Assembly: GCA_022432975.1 (NCBI GenBank)
Contig: CM039506.1
Location: 12,342,831-12,406,830, forward strand
From: Begonia masoniana
Taxonomy: Eukaryota > Streptophyta > Magnoliopsida > Cucurbitales > Begoniaceae
Direction of reading: 5' to 3'
DNA length: 64,000 nucleotides
Part shown: piece after piece, positions 33,643-46,020 of the stretch
Layout: each line of letters opens with the position of its first letter
How positions within the stretch are numbered: position 1 is the stretch's first letter
The notes under the pieces: generated by a model
The model's database searches: none
The model's input: only the letters and a program-made list of their open reading frames with translations
Told to the model about the DNA's origin: nothing
Translations under genes and position numbers: made by a program

Positions 33643-33750
33643 TGATGATTTTTTACTTGGTCATGGGTTGTCCTAGTCTTTAGGAGTTGATTGAAGTATT
33701 ATTTATTTACAAGTGTCATATTATCAGTTTTATATTTGACATTATAAAAG
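33643..33750 (+). repeat. Copia H 3' LTR, truncated
   Basis: About 108 bp aligning to the start of 1581-1800. The match stops near ATTATAAAAG (33748), so the distal LTR half has been lost. Confidence 0.55.
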
Positions 33751-35536
33751 GAATAAACGGGGACAGCAAGATAATTATATTATATATTAAAACATTAAAC
33801 TATATTATTTCTAAAAATTGCTACCCAAGGTATGGCTCAATACATTTTAAAATAATTTAAACATTAAATATTACTTCCGAGTTTTCAATAAATTCTTTCA
33901 AAAGAATATTTATTTCTTTATTTATTTGAGGACTGCACATGGTTTTTGACACTTGGTTCATATTTTATGATGGATTTGGTAGCTTTGTAATCTTAACAGG
34001 TTAATTAAATATTAAAACACATAATTAACTTTTAATTTTTTATGTTGAAGTAGCAATCATGAGTCATTAAACTATTTTATTTTTATTTTTTAATTACCTA
34101 AACCACGAGGATGATTAACTAGAAGATGATTTTTATATTTGAGCAAGCAAAGAAACGTGTAAACTAATTATAATTTTATTTTCCAATTTGATTAATTATA
34201 AATTAAAAAAAAAATGGGACTTAACGTAGGAATGTTTCTTAAAAGCTAGTGATCATGATTAAGGCAAATTAAAAAACAAAATAATAATAATAATAAAATA
34301 GTTAATTATTTGTAGGAGCATATAATGGGTGGTCATTAATAAAAATTTAATTAATAAATGTTTGATTCCCTCTCAATATAAGTGGGATTAATTTGTTTAA
34401 TTTTTAAAACCTGCATAAAAAGAATAAACCCGATGCTAATTTGTCATTAATTAAACAAATGAGGGGAATTAAAATTAGTGTTTGTCATTCTACAACATGT
34501 TTGTATTTGGGAGACACTCACATGGGTGTGGGTGTGTGCACGTGAGGTAGTACTTGTCGAGTTGTCATGTCTGTGGATTGTGTATTCCCTTGTCTTAACA
34601 AAATCGAATCAGGAAAGTATTTGAACAAAACCAAAATCAAACTGACTCTTTTGATCTTGTTTGGTTTGGTTTGGTTTTCATTTTAGGTCTTTTTGGTTTG
34701 TTTGAGCTCGATTTGAGTGGTTTTTTGGTTTAGTTCAATTTTTTACTTTTTTTTTTATTTTTTAAAATTAATACAATTTGATTTAATTATGATAATAATT
34801 TAAGAATAGAGAGTAAATTTAGTATTTTATTAATTTAATTTAATTATAATGTCACATGTAAATTGTGAAATGTAATTGTATTTTTATCGGTTGTTTTGAC
34901 AATATTTAATAATATGACCATGCCCACATGGGTTTCATTATAAACACCGTCTCTAATTATGACGTGGTTTTAACTTCGAAGAAAAAGTACGCCACGTGGT
35001 GATAGATGGTTGTGTCCACCTTTTGACGACGAAGCATCGGGCACGGGGGTCATGCTTGCCCGTAAAAAACGGGCAGTGAAAATTAATTTTTTTTTTGAAG
35101 AAAAGAAAACCTGAGAAAAGGTACAAAACGAGAGGGTGGGCCCATCTCCATCATTATCGTGGTGGGAGCCACGCGTCGAAAAAAAGAAAAAGTGGGACCC
35201 TTGAGAGTGGGGCCCAGGTTGGAAAACCACGAAAGAATAATGTAAGTGAGAGAGTGGTGGGGTCTAGAGAGAGAAAGGGAGAGGTGGGAAAAAGTGAAAC
35301 CGTGGGTTTCGGAACTTACTCTCCTCTTCGCCGCGCGTTTCTTAGCTTCTATCATTATATTTATAAATCTAAAACTTTTAAAATAATGTTAGTTATATAG
35401 ACTCAAATTTCATGCCTTTCATTAATGCTAATTATTCATGTAAATATAAAATTAGAATATAATTTTAAAAAGTAAATATAACTCATTTTTATCCCTTTAT
35501 CTTGTTATAATTTTAGAAATTAGTTAAATAAGAAAA
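33751..35536. other. AT-rich intergenic DNA
   Basis: No supportable gene. There is a T-rich GGTTTGGTTT stretch at 34650-34760 and a GC-richer segment at 34980-35340 with an ACGT-core box (GCCACGTGGTGA, near 34991). Open frames there are purine-biased on both strands and look spurious. Confidence 0.55.
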
Positions 35537-35970
35537 ATAGGTTTAGAGGTGGATGCGATATGGTTATGTCCAATTACACCTCGGAATCGTACTCCACAAT
35601 TCCATGGTTCAGGAACCAACCGTGTTTCATGATTCGGTACTAAATTTTTTAAAAAAAAAAAATTAGTTACATTTTTTTATTGTTTTTGGGACTGGTTTCA
35701 GAGTTTGGGATTGATTTTTCAGGTGTAAGCTGATTTTTAAGATTTTTTGTCAAGTTATAACTGATTATGGAGGTAAATTTTTGACTCACGATTATGTTCT
35801 ATTTTCACAATTTCTGACCCTAAAAAACTATGGATTGTGAATAGCATGTTTTGAGAATTTAGAACCAGAGCCTGTTACTTTCGTGGACAATATCAGACCA
35901 AACCGGAATTGAAACTATGGTTCTGATTAAAATTGCAGTTGAGGTCTGATTTTAACTAGTCCTAGATCCA
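35537..35970. repeat. GGTTCC-rich dispersed repeat, copy 1
   Basis: Diverged copy of the sequence at 36903-37347: both share CACAATTCCATGGTT/CACAATTTCATGGTTA, a CCGTGTTT[CT]AT block, and TTATTGTTTTTGGG followed by TTTCAGAGTTTGG. No coding capacity. It resembles non-autonomous hAT-like repeats of plants, but I cannot match a duplication. Confidence 0.5.
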
Positions 35971-36120
35971 TGTAAAATTCGGATTAAATTTAAATAAAAT
36001 AAATCTTAAATTAAAAAATTACTGGCAAAATAAAAAATTTAAAGGCTGTTGTTTTACGTTAAATATACGCGCCTATGGTGGAGCGTGAGCCCTGGGTTTT
36101 AAGTCTATTGAGTTCAATAA

Positions 36121-36136
36121 TGACGTCATGACGTGG
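36121..36136. promoter_or_regulatory. ACGT-core cluster TGACGTCATGACGTGG
   Basis: Two adjacent ACGT cores, one a perfect palindrome, the type bound by plant bZIP factors. It lies 1.6 kb before the FLZ start codon; any link to that gene is only a guess. Confidence 0.35.
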
Positions 36137-36902
36137 AGCAGAGAAAGACGGGAAGAAAAAGCCCAAAGTGGGAAGGTGTTTTCTTAAAGTCTTGCATACA
36201 AAAGTCCGTGACACTACCCTCAATAGTAACATTTATTACGAGAAAGCCATCTCCTCCATTCATGTCACTCTCTGTCGCATGGCTTGAATAGTAATAAATG
36301 CAAGTAACAGTGGTGGATATAAAGAGTAGGTCCGTAGGTGACATAAATCCTCTGCTCCACTCATACCAATACATATTTTGCAGCTTTCATTTTAACCCTT
36401 GATTCGCTTTATACATTTCTATTGCAAGAATAAGATTAAATTGTAATTTAAATTTTAACAATAAGATCATTTATGGATCTAATTTTAACTTTTATGGTAT
36501 CATGTTTATTCGTTACATATAACATACATGTATCATTTTTTCTATTTAATCAAGTCTTTTAATTTGATCCCTAATCATTTGTGAGATTTGTAATCCGATT
36601 TTAAACTCTATCTATTTACTCTTCAACAATTGCAAAATCTAGTTAAAAATCATTGAATTTGTTAGAAATTAAGTTGAAACTATTAATTAAATTGAAAATG
36701 TGATATATAAATACTAATCTTAACGTATATATTGACGTTAATGTTTAAATTACTGACAATTAAAAAATAGAAGTTTCGTTGTAAAAAAAAAAATAGTTTA
36801 AGGTATTTTAGGTAAATAACTCAAAATTTTAAGGTTTAAATTGTAATTCTCCATTTGAGTCTATAATTCATCAACTAATAAAATTAAAGAGTATAATTAA
36901 AG

Positions 36903-37347
36903 TATGGATGGGAGCAGTCCCGTTTTTTCTGGTTCCACCCAAGAACTGAAACCGTCGCCCACAATTTCATGGTTATGGAACCAGAACTTTGAGATTTCGT
37001 GACCGGGACCAGAAACAACCGTGTTTTATAGTTCGATTTCAAATTTAAAAGAACAAAATTATATACAAATTTTATTGTTTTTGGGTTGGCTTTTCAGAGT
37101 TTGGTCGAGTTTGGTCTGGTTTTGGTTATGGACCGGTTTTTTACAATTTTAGGTATGGTTTGATTAGGGTCAAATTTTTGATCCGGTCAAATTTTTGATC
37201 CACGATTTTCACGATTTTTGACTCCCAAAACTATGGACCTGATCGTGAACCGCGAGTATTGAGAACTGGAACCGGTTTCTTTAATGTGCAAAACCAGACC
37301 GAATTGGGACAGAAACCATGGTTCCAGTTCTATTTTTCCCACCCCTA
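36903..37347. repeat. GGTTCC-rich dispersed repeat, copy 2
   Basis: About 445 bp, with possible terminal inverted repeat TATGGATGGG at the left and TAGGGGTGGG as reverse complement of the right end. The homologous copy is at 35537-35970. No open frame of note. Confidence 0.5.
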
Positions 37348-37653
37348 AATATTATAATATACTATATTATTAAGATTCAAACGATAATTCCATTTTAATC
37401 CTATTGTTTTAACAACACTAGTAACTGTGATTACTTAGTAGCCTCAACAATTCCAAATTAGCCATAAATTAGTGATTATTTTAGTTTTTATTCGGTTAAA
37501 AAAGACCATCCAACAATTCTTCGATTTACCAAATTGAGCAAAGCTATGATCACAGTAACAATTCATCAAACGGTTCAGAAAGGCAGTTGCACTGGGTTTA
37601 ATATGTGGCAAATGCAGAGAATTAGATGACGGTACATGGACCTGAAAAGCGGG

Positions 37654-37756
37654 TATTATAAAACGCAGTGGATTCTTAGAGAAACTTGCCCGTTGTTTCA
37701 TCAATCCTCCCCCTTCTCTCTCTCTCTCTCTCCTCTGCAACACGATCTCGGTGTCA
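37654..37756 (+). promoter_or_regulatory. Core promoter and leader of the FLZ gene
   Basis: TATTATAAAA (37654-37663) as TATA box, followed by a CT-rich tract (37711-37735), common in plant leaders, and the ATG at 37757. Confidence 0.6.
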
Positions 37757-38644
37757 ATGGACTATACGGCATCGAGAAGGCCTTGTTTTGTGGAAGAAGA
37801 TGATGGGTTAGCTTCGATAGCAGATTTGGAAGCTGGGTTTTCTGGCAGCCATGGCCATAACCACCATGCTTTCTTCTCGAGGTCGCTTTGTTTGAGTTCT
37901 TCCTTTAATAGAAGGGCTAGTTTCAGAAATCTCTCGGTGTCGTCTCCGAGATCTGTGCGGTCTTACGATGCTAGATTTGAAGAGCATCGACCTTATTTCT
38001 TGGAGGCCTGTTTTCTCTGCAAGAAACCACTTGGTGGAAATAGAGACATCTTTATGTACAGGTTTGTAGTTTGTACTCTCTCTTTCTCTCTCTCTCTCTC
38101 TTGATGATTGTTGAGGATTCGAGGAACAATTCTTAGCTACGATCTTCCAATTCATAGCTCCTTTGTTTTGGATTATTTGATTTCATGATTGCCTTTTCTC
38201 GTGAGGCTTTTGGTTAGATTTGGTTTCTTCTCAAATGAAAAAAAAATCATCATATTTCTCTGTAACGATTCATGTCTAGCCATTTTTCTTGGATTCAAGT
38301 GAAGATCTATAGGTAGTTTATGTAAGGTTGTGGGTCTTAAAAGTTTTTTTTTTTTTTTTTTTCTGTAGTGAATGATGTGATAGATCTGATTTCTCGTGGA
38401 ATTAACCAAACAGATTTGTTGGATCTAAAGCTTTTTTCTCCTATATTTATGCAGAGGGGACACTCCGTTTTGCAGTGAAGAGTGTAGACAAGAACAGATA
38501 GAGATTTATGAAGCAAAGGAGAAGAAATTAAGCTTATCTTCCATGAAAGCAATCAGAAAGAATGATCAAAGACGATCGTCTTCTCCCTCAAAAACATCTG
38601 CTCGAGGCTACAACTTCATAACGAGTACAGTTGCAGCCGCTTAA
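37757..38644 (+). CDS. FCS-like zinc finger (FLZ, DUF581) protein
   Basis: Two exons, 37757-38061 and 38455-38644, with a 393-bp intron (TACAG before GTTTGT, ATGCAG at the end). The joined CDS is 495 bp, 164 residues. ATG 37757 is chosen because the N-terminus MDYTASRRPCF and the EEDDGLASIADLEAG block are typical of FLZ proteins. The zinc finger spans about residues 78-125: Cys85-x2-Cys88, then Phe107-Cys108-Ser109 and Cys112. This is the FCS motif that defines the family; the intron splits the domain, as in other members. FLZ proteins bind SnRK1 kinase subunits as adaptors in sugar and stress signalling. A serine-rich tail follows. Intact; the paralogue cannot be decided. Confidence 0.93.
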
Positions 38645-39345
38645 TCCTAAGGAAAAAAAGAGAAGAAACAGAGGGAAAAGGCAAAATTTCCTGTAAATCT
38701 GTAGAAAAATGCAAGGAAAGAAGGGTGAAGTTAAATAAGGAAAAAAAACCCAGTTTTGAGAGTTTTTCATTTCCTCTTTTTTCATGGGTTTTGAAAATGC
38801 TAATGTTAGATCTGACCGAGATTAGAGAGATTGTGAATTACTTATGTTTGATCGAAAGATCTGGCTTCTGGTTTTTTGTTGCTTTTCTGGGAAAGACTTG
38901 AACGGAGAAAATAGTAAAGTTTTCACAGTTTCCGACGGCCGCCTCTTTGTTTTTTCAATTTCCGGTGGATGAATTGATGCTACGTAATTATCACGAAGAC
39001 CTTGATTAGATGTTTGTATTATTGATTTAACCAGTGAAATGATGGTCGGAAATTGGGCGGAAAAAATCAAGAATTTTCCAATATAATAATTGAAGATAAT
39101 AATGTGTTAATTTTTGTAATTCAACAAGTGGTCATCAATAAAAATTTTAAAATGCAGTCAGTAATAAAATCCTCTTAAACTAATTTTGTTAACGAAAAAA
39201 ATTAAAATTATCCTTAGTTAACAATTAAAATTATCCTTGTTTTGTTATCTAATTTTGTTAAGTATATAAAGATGTATTTAGGGTTTCAAAGGCTGTAGAG
39301 AGCGTGAGAGGTAGAAACATGATTGTAACTTGTTCTTATTTGATC
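38645..39345. other. FLZ 3' flank and LTR-like fragment
   Basis: 3' UTR and intergenic sequence. From about 39240 to 39345, TTGTAACTTGTTC..TTGATCTTAG resembles the downstream half of a Copia LTR leading into the tandem duplication; the element itself is gone. Confidence 0.45.
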
Positions 39346-39886
39346 TTAGTGAAATCCCGTAGCGACAAGTGAATGTAGTTCTCGCATTGAGAGTTAACAC
39401 TACTATAAATCTATGTGTTCTTATTTTTTGCATTATTATTCGTTTTAAAACAGGTTCGTTTCAATGAACGAAAGTCTTAATTCCAGGTGACTATACTTGC
39501 AGTTGCCTGTAATGAATATGTGGTCGTTTGGATTTGACATAAGTATGAAACACATTCGAAAACAAGCGACTTCGTCTCCATGTAATCACTTATAGTTAAA
39601 ATGTTGTCGTTCGCACTTAGTGAAATCCCGTAGCGACAAGTGAATGTAGTTCTCGCATTGAGAGTTAACACTACTATAAATCTATGTGTTCTTATTTTTG
39701 CATTATTATTCGTTTTAAAACAGGTTCGTTTCAATGAACGAAAGTCTTAATTCCAGGTGACTATACTTGCAGTTGCCTGTAATGAATATGTGGTCGTTTG
39801 GATTTGACATAAGTATGAAACACATTCGAAAACAAGCGACTTCGTCTCCATGTAATCACTTATAGTTAAAATGTTGTCGTTCGCAC
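39346..39886. repeat. Tandem duplication, 271 + 270 bp, nearly identical
   Basis: Copy 1 39346-39616 and copy 2 39617-39886 start TTAGTGAAATCCCG and end GTCGTTCGCAC. The only difference I see is one T in a T run (39424-39429). The first half (..CACTACTATAAATCTATGTGTTCTTATT..) looks like the end of a Copia LTR. Confidence 0.93.
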
Positions 39887-41350
39887 CTGAAACAAGTGCA
39901 AAGTGTATTGTGAACGAACGATCTCGACTTCACGCGCGGTAACTTGTAATTAAATTGCGATTGATCGCGCATGAGTTTAATGTCAAGATGATTGACTTGT
40001 TAACATAAGATAATTTAATATTTATTTGGTTAACGAATATAGTTTAAGGTTTGTTTAAGATCTTACAAACTATAGTTTGTTTTTTCTCTTTTGTTTAATT
40101 AATTTTTCTTTTAATTAGTGGACTAATCATGTTAAGGCTCATTTTGTATCTAATTATAATATAGTTAAGAGTATTGAGTTAATGTTTGGGTACTTAAAGC
40201 ACATTTAGGACTCCTAATTACTTTTAATTCTACTAATTAGATAGCCAAATTTTTATTGATAATGCAGACTATATTGTTGCAAAGTAGATGTATAGACGTA
40301 TGATTAGATACTATGTATTAAAAATTTGTGTTGTCACGAGTTTAATTTAACCAAAGTTTTGTTTAATTAAAAAAAAGTCAAAGGACTGAAGAGAAAGGAC
40401 AAAAATGGACATTATTTTGTATTTAATTACAGATTGCCATTACCCGCCATTTTAATTTATTTTTGTATGTAACTACTGGACGACCGTGGGATTTCAAACA
40501 GAGAAAGTATCTTCGCTTTGTTTTCTCCGTCGTTTGCTTCAATGGAAGGTCTGATCTAGGGTTTTATAGACGTGGCTCTTGGTCACGGTAATATGATTCC
40601 CCATATGAACGATCCAGATACACTTGGGCTCAGGTTTTCTGTACTCGCACTCCGTGATCGTTGGATTTTTATCCTTTTTTCTTTTCGGAGCTGATTTGGC
40701 TTTCAATTGGAAATGTGGTCTGCGACGAGAAGGAGGCGGATGGAGATGGAGGAGATCGTGGACATGGGATTCCGTAGGTCTGAACATGTGTATTTAAAGT
40801 TCTACGAGATTTTTTTTTTTTGTTTTACGAATTTGAGGAAGAAATGGGTTTAAATTGGAAGTGGGAAGTGGGAAGTGGGAGTATGAAGATTCGAAGCCTT
40901 CTCGGAGGTCCCAGCAGGTTGTTCTTTTTTTACGTTTTGGATATTGGTTTCTTAATTATGAATATTTGGGATTCGTGTGGATATAGGGAGCTATTTCAAA
41001 TTTTACACCGCAGAAGTCGGTCAATTTTTCTGTATTATGGTTATCAATTTATGGATTTCACTATAATTTCAGCTTCTACTTGTAGAATTGTCGGATTGTA
41101 GCGTCTCGATTTTGCAATTTGGAGTTTATGAGGTCTATTGTAGTCAATCTAACACTAGACTCTCTCGATAGATTTCTGGAGAGTGAGTCTTTTTAATTGT
41201 GATGATGAATTGATGACACATTCTACTTTCCAAGTTCAGTTTTATCTCATTGTCTATCACCCTCTATCTGGGCACTTTTTGTTTGTTGTAAGCAAAATAT
41301 ACAACTCATTACATCTATTGCCGTGGGAAGAACTATGATTTATCTTATTC
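39887..41350. other. Intergenic DNA, possible exon-like GC island
   Basis: Mostly AT-rich. 40500-40790 is GC-richer and contains short open stretches, one with a UBA-like MEEIVDMGF (plus strand, near 40745). I cannot build a gene from it. It could be a leader or first exon of a host gene disrupted by Copia C. Confidence 0.4.
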
Positions 41351-41355
41351 CTGTT

Positions 41356-41578
41356 TGTTAGCTGATATATATATTCTCAAATATTAATTGCAGTTAATTA
41401 ACCTTTAATTACGTTTTATCCTTTTAGTATAAATACATATGATATGTTTTCAATGGATTGATTGATACAAAATAGAAACAGAACAATTAGAAAATCCTCT
41501 CTCCCTTTTCGGCTCCTCCTTCTCTGTCGTCTTCTCCATTATTCTTTTGAAAATCTCTTCTCAGCTCAAATCTCAATT
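41356..41578 (+). repeat. Copia C 5' LTR
   Basis: 223 bp, starts TGTTAGCTGATATAT, ends AAATCTCAATT. The non-canonical end is set by the adjoining primer site and by the duplication next to the 3' LTR (AAATCTCAACT). Confidence 0.82.
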
Positions 41579-41590
41579 TGGTATCAGAGC
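41579..41590 (+). other. Copia C primer-binding site
   Basis: TGGTATCAGAGC, exact 12-nt match to initiator Met-tRNA, directly after the LTR. Confidence 0.9.
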
Positions 41591-41593
41591 TTA

Positions 41594-44500
41594 TGGCATG
41601 CTCAAGTTCTACAATTCCCTCCACCCCTTTGTCTGCCTCTCTCCCACTATTCTCTTCAATGAACTAATCATTAACCATAAAACTAGACTCCACAAATTAT
41701 TTAATCTGGAAAACACAAATTTTCAACATCGTAATAGCAAATGGTATTAACAACATACTCGATGGCTCTTTTCCTGCTCCCCCTCAATTCTTGGATTCCC
41801 TCTCCCTCCAGCTCAATCCCAATTTCACTCTTTGCCAACGTTACAATCGGCTCATTATGAGCTAGATCTTCAGCTCCCTCTCGGAAACTATATTGCCACA
41901 AATTATCAGCTTCAACACAATCAGTGAAATCTGGCTTGCTTTCGGCTGAATCTATGCGTCCTCTTCACTCACTAGGATCACGGACCTCCGAAGCCAGTTT
42001 CATACTCTGTCGAAGGATGGTCTGTCAGCAAATACATATATCCAAAAACTCACCTCGCTGTGCAATACTCTGTTGGCGATCGGCGAGTCTGTCTCTTACC
42101 GTGATCAGGTAATCTATTTCCTCGCCGGACTCAGGAGCGTACAACCCGTTTGTGACTTCTATCACGAATCGTGCCGACTAACCCCCTCTGGAAGAGATCT
42201 ACAACTTGCTCCAGAGCTACGATTTTTGGCTGGAAAAACAGAATCATACTGCTCGGTCCCCAAATCCGAGCTCCCTTCAAGCTAATGCTGCCGTCCAGAG
42301 TTGTCATCGTCCTCCCCGGCCGTTCAGCAACCTAGGTCTGCGCCCCCTTCAGCACATTTTTAGGGTTCTTTCGGGTTGGGTAATCAACAAGGCTGACGTT
42401 CAAATCGGCCCAACTCCCACTCTAGGCCCAAGTGCCAAATCTGCAACAAGGTGGGCCATGTTACTTCGATATGTTACCACAGATTGAATGGGTCTTACAT
42501 GTTAGCCCAAGCCCTTCAGCCATATACCTTTAATCCATCTGCCTTTCCGCATCAACACCACCAGCAGTAGAATCATAACTTCAGCTCCGGCTCTTTCAGC
42601 TCCGGTCATCTTCAAGTTAACACCGCCAGATTGTTGTCCCTCCCGTCTCTGACCACCTCGGCCTCTACTGCTTCGTGGATGCTCGACTCTGGAGCAACAC
42701 ATCACCTCACACAAGACTCCTCCAACTTGCTCAATCCTACCACTTACTAGGGACCGAACCAAGTCTTGACAGTCGATGGTAAGTCTCTCTTCATTGAAAA
42801 TTTTGGTTCAGCCTTACTGCCCACTCCAACTCGTAATCTTCATCTAGGACATGTTTTCCATATTCCTAAAATTTCTCATAATCTTCGTATCATAAATTAG
42901 CTTTGCCGTGACAATTCAGTTTTTGTAGAATTTCACTCAAGCTGTTTTCTTATCAAGGATCGGAGTTCCCACCAGATCCTACTTTGGGGCTCTCTCACTA
43001 ACGGGCTCTATAAAACTCCGTCTGTCCCTCAAGCACCGTCTGCACAAGTCTCTCCCTCGGCCTCCCATCAAACAAGCCTCCTGACCAAGTTGTGGCACCT
43101 ACGTTTAGGACATCCATCCCACTCCATTTTAAATTCTGTTTTACACTCTTGTAATGTTTCCATTTCAAAGTCTTTTCTTTCCAAACTATGTACTGCTTGC
43201 CAATTAAGTAAGAATCACCGTTTACCGTTTTCAATATCAAATTATTGTGCGTTAATTCCATTTGATTTAGTACATACTGATGTTTGAGGACTTTCTCTTG
43301 TTAATTCTTTCATTGGTGCACGTTATTTCCTCTTGTTTGTTGATGATTGCACAAGATTCATGTGACTTTACTGTTTAAAACTAAAGAGTGAGGTTCACAA
43401 GAATTTTATAAAATGATTCAAAATCAATTTGGTTTCACCATTAAATCTATCAAATCTGATTGGGGTGGTGAATTTCGTTCTCTCTCAAATGTTTTTAAAT
43501 CACTTGGAATTCACCACCGCATCTCGTGCCTGTATACTCCAAATCAAAATGGCCGTGTAGAACGCAAAAACCGTCGTGTGGTTGAAACCGGTTTAGCTCT
43601 ACTCTTTCATTCTTCAGTTCCACAACAATTTTGGCCTTAATGCCTTTACTACTGCCACTATTCTGATAAATTTTTTGCCCACTCGGGTCCTAGAAAACAA
43701 ATCACCTTATGAATGTCTTTTTAATTTGGTTCCTCCCTATTCATCTCTACGTGTCTTTGGTTGCCTTTGTTTTTTTTCCCTCCGTCCTTTTAACGATCAC
43801 AAGTTACAACCCCGCTCCGCTCCCAATCATAAAGAATATCTATGTCTCAACCACAAGTCTAATAAAGTTTATATCACTCGTTAAGTCACATTTGATGAGT
43901 CTTCCTTCCCTTTTTCCTCTCACTCTCCTCAGCCATCAACATCAACTCCCCTTTCTCTTCCTATTACAACCTTACCTTTCCTCCCTTTTCCATCTCCACA
44001 TACCAACTTACCTTAACCTCCCAAGACTTCCCCTCCATCTCTCCCTTCCACTTCACCTCCCATCCAAATAGAACATCCTCCTCCTCATGCATTGCCTACT
44101 AGCATCTATAACATGAGTACTAGATCACCTACCATCAACCGTCATTCTATGACAACCAGATCCAAGGATGGTATTTACAAATCAAAGGCTTTCCTTGCAC
44201 AATCCGATTTACCTTTGGAACCGAGAACCTTTCAGCAAGCCTCCAAATCTCAACATTGGTTACTTGCAATGAAAGATGAAATTTCAGCCCATTCACAAGA
44301 ACAATACGTGGCAGCTAGTTTCCTTACCAAGAAGTGCGAAGCTTATTGGTTGCAAGTGGGTTTTCAAAGTCAAACTCAACTATGATGGTTCCATAAGCTG
44401 TTATAAGGCTCGACTAGTAGCAAAAGGCTATGACGGAAGGTATTGATTACCATAAAACCTTCAGTCCGGTAGTCAAACCGACAACTATCCGTACAACTTT

Positions 44501-45738
44501 AGTCTTAGTCCTCTCACTGGGTTGGTTTATCCGACAACTTGATATCGTAATGCTTTTCTCCATGGTGATCTAATGGACACAGTATTTATGCAACAACCTC
44601 CTGGCTTCGTTGATCTATCAAACCCATCTGTTGTCTGTCTCTTACGGAAATCACTGTGTGGCCTCAAACAATCTTCTAGAGCTTGGTACACCAAACTGTA
44701 CACTGCTCTTCTTGCATGGGGCTTCACAATATCAAAGTCTGACACTTTCATGTTCATTTCTCAGAAGAACTCTCCATCATCATTATGCTAGTATATGTCG
44801 ACGACATAATTCTTACGGGTAATTCTCCGTCGTTATTGGACTAGTTTCTTGCTTACCTGCACCTTCAGTTTGTGGTTCGTGACCTAGTCTATCTCTCATT
44901 TTTACTCGGTATATCGGTTACTCGTACTCCTACTGGTATTCATTTTTCTCAATCTCGTTATATAACTGAGCTGTTACACAAGGCTAAGATGAGTTCATGC
45001 AAACCCGTTCCCACACCAATGGTTTCGAGGCCAATTCTCTCACAACATTCAGCTACACCCTTACTTGATGGCTCCCTTTATAAGAGTATTGTCGGATGTC
45101 TTCAATATTGCTGCCTTACAAGACCAGATATAGCCTTTGCGGCAAACAAAGTTTGCCAATTTATGCATGCCCCTTCTGACGTACACTGGCAGTCCGTCAA
45201 GAGAATTTTACGCTATCTTCAAGGGACATTATCTCTCAGTATTTCATTCTCCACTTCATCATGTTTTAACTTTATTTGTTATACTGATGCTAACTAGACC
45301 TTGTGTCCAGATGACCGTAAAAGCACTGGTGCTTATTGCATATTTTTGGGTTCAAATCTTATTTCTTGGTCTTCTTCAAAAAAGGCTGTATCTCGCTCTA
45401 GCGCTAAGTTTGAGTATAGGAGCATCGCTAATGGCACTGCAGAGATCATTTGGCTTCAATCCCTAAAGGAAATTGGTATTATCTCAACCGACCTTCCTAT
45501 TATTTTTTGTGATAATCTGAGTGCCACGTATTTGGCTTCCAACCCGGTGCTCCACTCCAAATCAAAGCATGTTGAAATTGATTTTCATTTTGTTCGAGAT
45601 AAGGTCCTCACAAAGTCATTGATGGTAAAGTTTACTCCTTCAGAGAATCAATTGGCCGATGCTCTCACCAAGCCTCTCCCTCCTTCGAGTTTTTCAGATT
45701 TTACATCTAACGTTTTCGTCCTATGGCCTTTCTCTTGA
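41594..45738 (+). pseudogene. Copia C gag-pol, degenerate
   Basis: Order as in Copia. UBN2-type gag 41594-42330 has several stops. A CCHC knuckle (CQICNKVGHVTSIC) is near 42430-42470, and the protease DSGATHHLT near 42690 is intact. The integrase zinc domain (WHLRLGHPS) is near 43092; the core shows HTDV and a DWGGEF block at 43459 and NQNGRVERKNR near 43540. RT remnants span 44320-45000, frameshifted, with PPGFVDL, LCGLKQSSRAWY and VYVDDI near 44795. RNase H runs to the stop at 45736: RKSTGAYC, then FCDNLSATYLA, KHVEIDFHFVRD and LADALTKPL. Too many stops and shifts to be active. Confidence 0.85.
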
Positions 45739-45751
45739 GAGGGGATGTTAG

Positions 45752-46004
45752 TGTTATGCCCGATATTAGATTTACGTATTCTAGGAGAAATAAGATGTAA
45801 AGTAGCTGTAGTAAGCTATTTTGAGCGGTTTAACAAATATAGTTACAACAGTTAGGAGAAATAAAAATAAATGAAGAGAAGAAGGAGGAGGGAAGTCAGT
45901 TTTTGAGAGTTGGAAATCTTGGCGGGAGAGGGTGGGTCTCTCGATCAACCCAGAGTCTGTATGTTTTTTTTCGTTCTTTGAATAAAAGTAGGAAGCCTCT
46001 ATCA
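45752..46004 (+). repeat. G3 5' LTR
   Basis: 253 bp from TGTTATGCCCGATATTAG to CTCTATCA, matching 50830-51096. Confidence 0.88.
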
Positions 46005-46007
46005 ATT

Positions 46008-46020
46008 TGGTATCAGAGCG
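46008..46020 (+). other. G3 primer-binding site
   Basis: TGGTATCAGAGCG, matching initiator Met-tRNA in its first 12 bases, three bases after the LTR. Confidence 0.88.

Larger units (their letters stand above)
1581..33750 (+). mobile_element. Outer degenerate Copia element (Copia H), split by Copia A
   Basis: Remnant Ty1/Copia element on the plus strand. Its left part (1581-2310) holds an LTR remnant and gag; its right part (30904-33750) holds the end of a gag zinc knuckle, integrase, RT and RNase H remnants, a purine tract and a truncated LTR. The two halves of the CCHC knuckle lie on either side of Copia A and continue each other once one copy of the CAGAT duplication is ignored. This shows that the two blocks were one element. 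All reading frames carry many stops and deletions. No outer target-site duplication could be matched because the right LTR is truncated. Confidence 0.75.

Noticed and set aside
34970..35400. Overlapping open frames of 86-101 codons near 35 kb
   Set aside because: Purine-rich low-complexity sequence open on both strands; no domain or splice structure.
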